Made by a program: the position numbers and the translations under genes
Notes under the pieces: model-generated
Told to the model about the DNA's origin: nothing
What the model saw: only the letters and a program-made list of their open reading frames with translations
Database searches by the model: none
Shown: positions 14,979 through 17,174 of the stretch, piece after piece
How the letters are laid out: the number at the start of each line of letters is the position of its first letter
How positions within the stretch are numbered: position 1 is the stretch's first letter
Origin: Bacteroidota bacterium
GTDB taxonomy: Bacteria; Bacteroidota; Bacteroidia; Chitinophagales; Chitinophagaceae
Assembly: GCA_023429985.1 (NCBI GenBank)
Contig: JAEZCV010000221.1
Location: 1-17,174, forward strand
Direction of reading: 5' to 3'
Length of the DNA stretch: 17,174 bases

Positions 14979-15323
14979 CTAGAAAAAATTATCCAGGGAT
15001 TTTAAACTAATAGGTTTTTCCCAGATGGTGAGTTTGGCCCCATCGAGTTCTGTTGGCATGGTAGGTCGAAATGCGCTGATCAAATGAAACTGGATATCGG
15101 GGTGTTTCTGGTAAAGTTCAGGTAATTTATCCCATCCCAATCCATCGGGAAGATTATAGTCTATAAACAAAAAATCGGGAGAAACTTCATTGATACGTGA
15201 AACACCATCAGCCAGCGTATGGGCAATGTGTACTTCATAGTTTTTACGAAGAAAATATGTCTTCATCAGGAGACATAAATCCACTTCGTCATCTATTATT
15301 AAAACTTTTTTCCTCGTTATCAT
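14979..15323 (-). CDS. Stand-alone response regulator receiver domain
   Basis: It is 114 aa, a single CheY-like receiver domain with no output domain. The acidic pair D11-D12 (IIDDE), phospho-acceptor D55 (FIDYNLPDG), S83 (LISAF) in the T/S switch position and K103 (WEKP) are all present, so phosphorylation should be possible. It ends right after alpha-5 begins (KSLDNFF), slightly shorter than a typical CheY (about 125 aa), which may affect its output surface. No histidine kinase is in the window. It is divergent from the YtxH/holin cluster, and both sides carry the same two-box element upstream, implying shared control. It might act in a phosphorelay or by protein-protein contact; its partner is unknown. 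Confidence 0.88.
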   Translation of the reverse strand: MITRKKVLIIDDEVDLCLLMKTYFLRKNYEVHIAHTLADGVSRINEVSPDFLFIDYNLPDGLGWDKLPELYQKHPDIQFHLISAFRPTMPTELDGAKLTIWEKPISLKSLDNFF

Positions 15324-15345
15324 AGCTCGCCTAAGCCTATTCTAT

Positions 15346-15379
15346 AAAATTATCATACCATCATTTCCATTCCCAAATT
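15346..15379 (-). promoter_or_regulatory. Two-box element upstream of the receiver gene
   Basis: The minus strand reads AATTTGG (15379-15373), a 12-nt spacer, then TGGTATGATAATTTT (15360-15346). It ends 22 nt before the receiver ATG. The same boxes with the same spacing occur at 15443-15476 on the plus strand. TGGTATGAT also resembles an extended -10 (TGnTATAAT). It could be an alternative-sigma promoter or a transcription-factor site. Confidence 0.6.
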
Positions 15380-15442
15380 ATCAATCCTATAAAAATAATG
15401 GTTTGCTGCTACTTTTTAACAAATTAGACAGGAGAAATTTAA

Positions 15443-15476
15443 AATTTGGAAGGGCGGAGACTGGTATGATTATTTT
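15443..15476 (+). promoter_or_regulatory. Two-box element upstream of the YtxH gene
   Basis: AATTTGG (15443-15449), a 12-nt spacer, then TGGTATGATTATTTT (15462-15476). It matches the inverted partner at 15346-15379 in 21 of 22 box positions, while the spacers agree at only 3 of 12. It ends 42 nt before the YtxH ATG at 15519. The region between the two elements (15380-15442) shows no gene. Confidence 0.6.
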
Positions 15477-15518
15477 GATCACTTAAGAAATTATTGCTCA
15501 TTTTAAATATTTAATATT

Positions 15519-15776
15519 ATGACTACAAAATCAAAGATCATCCTTGGTATAGTTGGTGCAGCTGCTGCCGGTGTTGCTATAGGATTGTTACTGGCCCCCG
15601 AAAAAGGTACCGAATTAAGAGCTAAGATTTCTCAGAAAACTGGCGACTGGACAAGTCATTTAAGTGATCTTTTTGCAAGTGCCAAAGAAGAAGTTGGCAA
15701 CCTGGCAAAAAAGGGATCTAAAGCTGCTGCTGATGCGGGCAATAAATTCAACAATATGGGCGAAAGCTATAGCTAA
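15519..15776 (+). CDS. YtxH-domain small membrane protein
   Basis: It is 85 aa. A single glycine/alanine-rich membrane segment (about 7-27, including GIVGAAAAGVAIGLLLAP) is followed by PEKGTELR, the classic YtxH/gas-vesicle-like transition, then an amphipathic charged helical tail (KISQKTGDW...SAKEEVGNLAKKGSKAAADAG). YtxH proteins are small, often stress-inducible membrane proteins; E. coli YqjD/ElaB have a comparable layout in reverse order. The exact molecular role is unknown. It is first in the rightward cluster, behind the two-box element, and is followed by a very strong hairpin terminator, so most transcripts probably end here and only some read through to the holin-like gene. Confidence 0.87.
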   Translation: MTTKSKIILGIVGAAAAGVAIGLLLAPEKGTELRAKISQKTGDWTSHLSDLFASAKEEVGNLAKKGSKAAADAGNKFNNMGESYS

Positions 15777-15784
15777 ATAATGAT

Positions 15785-15816
15785 GCAGGTCATTGAATGA
15801 CCTGCTTCTTTTTTTT
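15785..15816 (+). terminator. Strong terminator after the YtxH gene
   Basis: GCAGGTCATT-G-AATGACCTGC (15785-15805) is a perfect inverted repeat, followed by a TTCTTTTTTTT tract. It lies 23 bp before the start of the next gene of the same cluster, so it may set unequal expression of the YtxH gene versus downstream genes. Confidence 0.9.
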
Positions 15817-15838
15817 ATATTAGTTGAAATTATGGCAA

Positions 15839-16219
15839 ATGGAAGAATACAAAACGACTACAGGATCTGCAGAAGAAAAGGAAGATCTGAATACAAAAAC
15901 ATCCCGGCTTAAAGAAAATATCGGCACTTATGTAAAAACATATGCCGAACTCGCAAAAGCAAAAGCAACTCGGGCAGCATCCAATGCTGTCAGCGGGATC
16001 GTTATTGGTATTGTTTCCATCGTTTTATTGTTCTTTTTTCTTTCCTTTCTTTTCACGGCCATTGCATGGTGGGTGGGCGGACTGGTAGGAAGCACAGCCG
16101 GTGGCTTTTTTATTGTTGCAGGATTCTTCCTGTTGCTGCTTGTTCTGGTGTTTGCATTAAAGAAAAAAGTTATTGTACCCATGATCAGGAATTCAATCAT
16201 CAGCAAGGTTTATGAGTAA
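15839..16219 (+). CDS. Holin-like (PF07332/YqjE-type) membrane protein
   Basis: From the ATG at 15839 it is 126 aa; a TTG 15 nt upstream adds five residues but is less plausible. A charged N-terminus (1-47, ending in a lysine/alanine-rich helix YVKTYAELAKAKATRAASNA) leads into two membrane helices (about 52-76 and 84-107) joined by a short GGLVGSTAGG turn, then a basic tail (KKKVIVPMIR). The two-helix hairpin with a preceding amphipathic helix fits the 'phage holin family' found outside phages and enterobacterial YqjE. No phage gene is nearby, so a lysis role is unlikely. Its last 8 bp overlap the next gene (ATGAGTAA), indicating translational coupling. The family call is from memory of the pattern and is moderate. 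Confidence 0.78.
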   Translation: MEEYKTTTGSAEEKEDLNTKTSRLKENIGTYVKTYAELAKAKATRAASNAVSGIVIGIVSIVLLFFFLSFLFTAIAWWVGGLVGSTAGGFFIVAGFFLLLLVLVFALKKKVIVPMIRNSIISKVYE

Positions 16220-16616
16220 GATTAAAACATACGATGATCTTTTACAGGAAGAACAAAGACTACTTGCTGATTTGAAGATTCAGGAAGTGGTAATTAGAAA
16301 TGATATTGCAGGTGTAAAGGAAGGTTTAAAACCTATTGGTAAGGTTATGCGCACCATTGGAAAATTTACCACACGTGACCGCACCGGTGCTTTCGCAAAT
16401 TTCGGTCTCGACTTTGGTGTGGACCTGGTAGTGAGAAGATTTCTCCTGGCCAGGGCAGGGTGGTTTGTGAAGATACTTGTGCCTTATCTTCTTAAAAATT
16501 ATTCATCTCACATCATCAGTGAAAAGCAAAGAGCCAAACTTATGGAAAGGATCAATGGCTTTTTCAGTAAACTTCGGCCAAAACCCGAAGCAGCACCTGC
16601 CGATAAGCATGTGTAA
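16212..16616 (+). CDS. Small protein translationally coupled to the holin-like gene
   Basis: It is 134 aa, and I do not recognise a characterised family. A charged, probably coiled-coil N-terminus (about 7-40) is followed by a basic, moderately hydrophobic middle (FGLDFGVDLVVRRFLLARAG, 64-83) and an amphipathic or membrane-associated stretch (AGWFVKILVPYLLKNY, 82-97). The tail is basic and Pro/Ala-rich (118-134). Its ATG lies inside the end of the holin-like gene (8-bp overlap), so the two products are likely made in fixed ratio and may form a complex. Position and general character parallel YqjK downstream of YqjE in E. coli, but I see no sequence homology that proves it. Confidence 0.75.
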   Translation: MSKIKTYDDLLQEEQRLLADLKIQEVVIRNDIAGVKEGLKPIGKVMRTIGKFTTRDRTGAFANFGLDFGVDLVVRRFLLARAGWFVKILVPYLLKNYSSHIISEKQRAKLMERINGFFSKLRPKPEAAPADKHV

Positions 16617-16664
16617 TTAATATTACCTGCTTTCCCATTTAATTTATGAATCGTTGCTTTTGGG

Positions 16665-16691
16665 TACAGTTTTAGTCGGTTACAAACTGTA
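16665..16691. promoter_or_regulatory. 8-bp inverted repeat just upstream of a small gene
   Basis: TACAGTTT (16665-16672) and AAACTGTA (16684-16691) form a perfect inverted repeat with an 11-nt spacer. It ends 11 nt before the ATG at 16703, with no T-tract. The arrangement fits a dimeric repressor operator or an mRNA hairpin over the start region. A match to a named regulator cannot be given. Confidence 0.45.
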
Positions 16692-16702
16692 AACTATTAT
16701 TT

Positions 16703-16960
16703 ATGAAACATAATGAACCTCCTAAAGTACCGCGTCCTAAAAAAGGAGAACAGGGTTACGATAAGAATGGCCCGGATGCTCCTCAAAAAGAAGGTGGTGA
16801 TGAAAATTTGGCGGAATCTTCGCCCACCGACAGCAGGCTTGATGAAAAAGTTATCGTTAACGAACAAAGAAGCGATAAGATCGTGAATGGTGCACCTCAA
16901 ACATCTGCAAATACCAGCGAAAGGTCGGCAAGCGATGAAGAGATCGTAGATCCGTTATAA
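16703..16960 (+). CDS. Small disordered acidic protein, unknown function
   Basis: It is 85 aa and very hydrophilic: rich in E, D, K, S, P and N, with no Cys, Trp or membrane segment. The N-terminus is basic and proline-rich (PPKVPRPKKGEQGYDKNG, 6-23); the rest is acidic and serine-rich. It is probably intrinsically disordered. The start is an ATG 12 nt after the inverted repeat, and the frame ends with TAA. It lies 86 bp beyond the coupled gene in the same direction and may belong to the same stress-like cluster or be separate. Reality of the gene is supported by context and a clean frame, but a non-coding explanation remains possible. Confidence 0.55.
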   Translation: MKHNEPPKVPRPKKGEQGYDKNGPDAPQKEGGDENLAESSPTDSRLDEKVIVNEQRSDKIVNGAPQTSANTSERSASDEEIVDPL

Positions 16961-16970
16961 TTATATTATT

Positions 16971-17019
16971 GTCCCGGCAGTGTTTATTGAGGTGGATGTG
17001 AAGAAAGAATAGCCGGGAC
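16971..17019 (+). other. Long-loop hairpin (structured RNA or weak terminator)
   Basis: GTCCCGGC (16971-16978) pairs exactly with GCCGGGAC (17012-17019) around a 33-nt purine-rich loop. It begins 10 nt after the stop of the disordered-protein gene. The loop is long for an intrinsic terminator, and the sequence after it (TTATTTT) is only moderately T-rich. Confidence 0.4.
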
Positions 17020-17026
17020 TTATTTT

Positions 17027-17064
17027 AAAAGAAGCCGTCTCATTTATAAATGAGTCTGTTTTTT
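17027..17064 (+). terminator. Hairpin with T-rich tail
   Basis: The core is the perfect palindrome CTCATTTATAAATGAG (17039-17054). It extends outward as an imperfect stem between an A/G-rich left arm (AAAAGAAGCCG) and a T-rich right arm (CTGTTTTTTCTTTT) using G-U pairs. It resembles an intrinsic terminator for rightward transcription. No gene is visible in 17065-17143. Confidence 0.5.
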
Positions 17065-17143
17065 CTTTTGAGTCTTTGTTCAAATTTGGTTTTGATTTTT
17101 GCCTGTTGAGTGGATGAGTGTTGTTTGTGTTACTTAAATTTTG

Positions 17144-17171
17144 AAAAAAGGCCTTTTTAGGCTGCTTTTTT
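17144..17171. terminator. Possible bidirectional terminator at the window edge
   Basis: AAAAAAG-GCCT (17144-17154), a T loop, then AGGC-tg-CTTTTTT (17159-17171) can fold as a stem with a 2-nt bulge, with A and T runs on its flanks. It could end transcription in either direction. The partner gene beyond the window is not visible. Confidence 0.45.
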
Positions 17172-17174
17172 CCG

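Noticed and set aside
15832..15912. 26-codon ATG frame overlapping the start of the holin-like gene
   Set aside because: Basic, low-complexity product in a shifted frame; no family resemblance and it overlaps a better supported gene.
15839..16219. Prophage lysis cassette suggested by the holin-like protein
   Set aside because: No endolysin, phage structural gene or integrase is nearby; the two-helix family is common on chromosomes outside phages.
16654..16692. Third copy of the two-box element upstream of the disordered-protein gene
   Set aside because: TTTTGG followed about 13 nt later by CGGTTACAA matches the second box at only 4 of 9 positions and the spacer length differs.
17050..17109. 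19-codon hydrophobic frame (toxin-like peptide)
   Set aside because: It begins inside a hairpin and is explained by T-rich sequence; no ribosome site, antitoxin RNA or homologue is evident.
17020..17174. End of an insertion sequence
   Set aside because: The imperfect inverted arms recall IS ends, but no transposase, target duplication or second end is visible in the window.

Overview
The window reads as a chromosomal segment of a Bacteroidota bacterium, most likely a Chitinophagales/Chitinophagaceae-like lineage. Four things point there: the protein flavour (a TGT with a degenerate zinc site, a short RsmI, a tgt-lptF/G gene pair, secreted M28 and M1 peptidases), several Bacteroidota-type -7 boxes (TAnnTTTG) close to start codons, almost no Shine-Dalgarno sequences, and moderate-to-low G+C. 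No rRNA, tRNA, CRISPR array, integrase or transposase is visible. Most of the window is ordinary housekeeping DNA.

Layout. 1-172: non-coding, with a 20-bp perfect palindrome and short tandem repeats. 173-769 (-): exported DUF922-type HExxH protein. 1027-2631 (-): ATP-dependent PEP carboxykinase, divergent from 2793-4085 (+): aminopeptidase P. A second palindrome copy follows. 4199-5008: phosphatidylserine synthase; 5071-5322 and 5341-6015: purS-rsmI. 6096-9199: two adjacent exported metallopeptidases (M28, then M1). 9231-9881 and 9926-11044 (-): rsmG and a membrane GT2 glycosyltransferase. 11193-12332 and 12402-13484 (+): tgt and an LptF/LptG-type permease. 13578-14903 (+): a citrate synthase with striking mitochondrial-type sequence. 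14979-15323 (-): a stand-alone receiver protein. 15519-16960 (+): a cluster of small proteins (YtxH-like, holin-like membrane protein, a coupled hydrophobic protein, a disordered acidic protein). 16961-17174: non-coding hairpins.

The part most likely to hold something undescribed is the right end. The receiver gene and the YtxH/holin cluster are divergent. Each is preceded by the same two-box element, AATTTGG-N12-TGGTATGATwATTTT, with identical spacer length and unrelated spacer sequence. It does not resemble the TAnnTTTG boxes of the housekeeping genes here. This suggests one alternative sigma factor or one regulator drives both, linking a phospho-receiver to a small envelope-stress-like membrane module whose gene order recalls enterobacterial yqjD-yqjE-yqjK. 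That link is inference; the shared element is directly visible.

Several gene starts were moved from the longest open frame to a downstream ATG (pckA, pepP, M28 peptidase, glycosyltransferase, holin-like protein), because the longer forms begin at TTG and in some cases overlap a promoter box. rsmG is the exception: no in-frame ATG is available, so it must use a non-ATG start.
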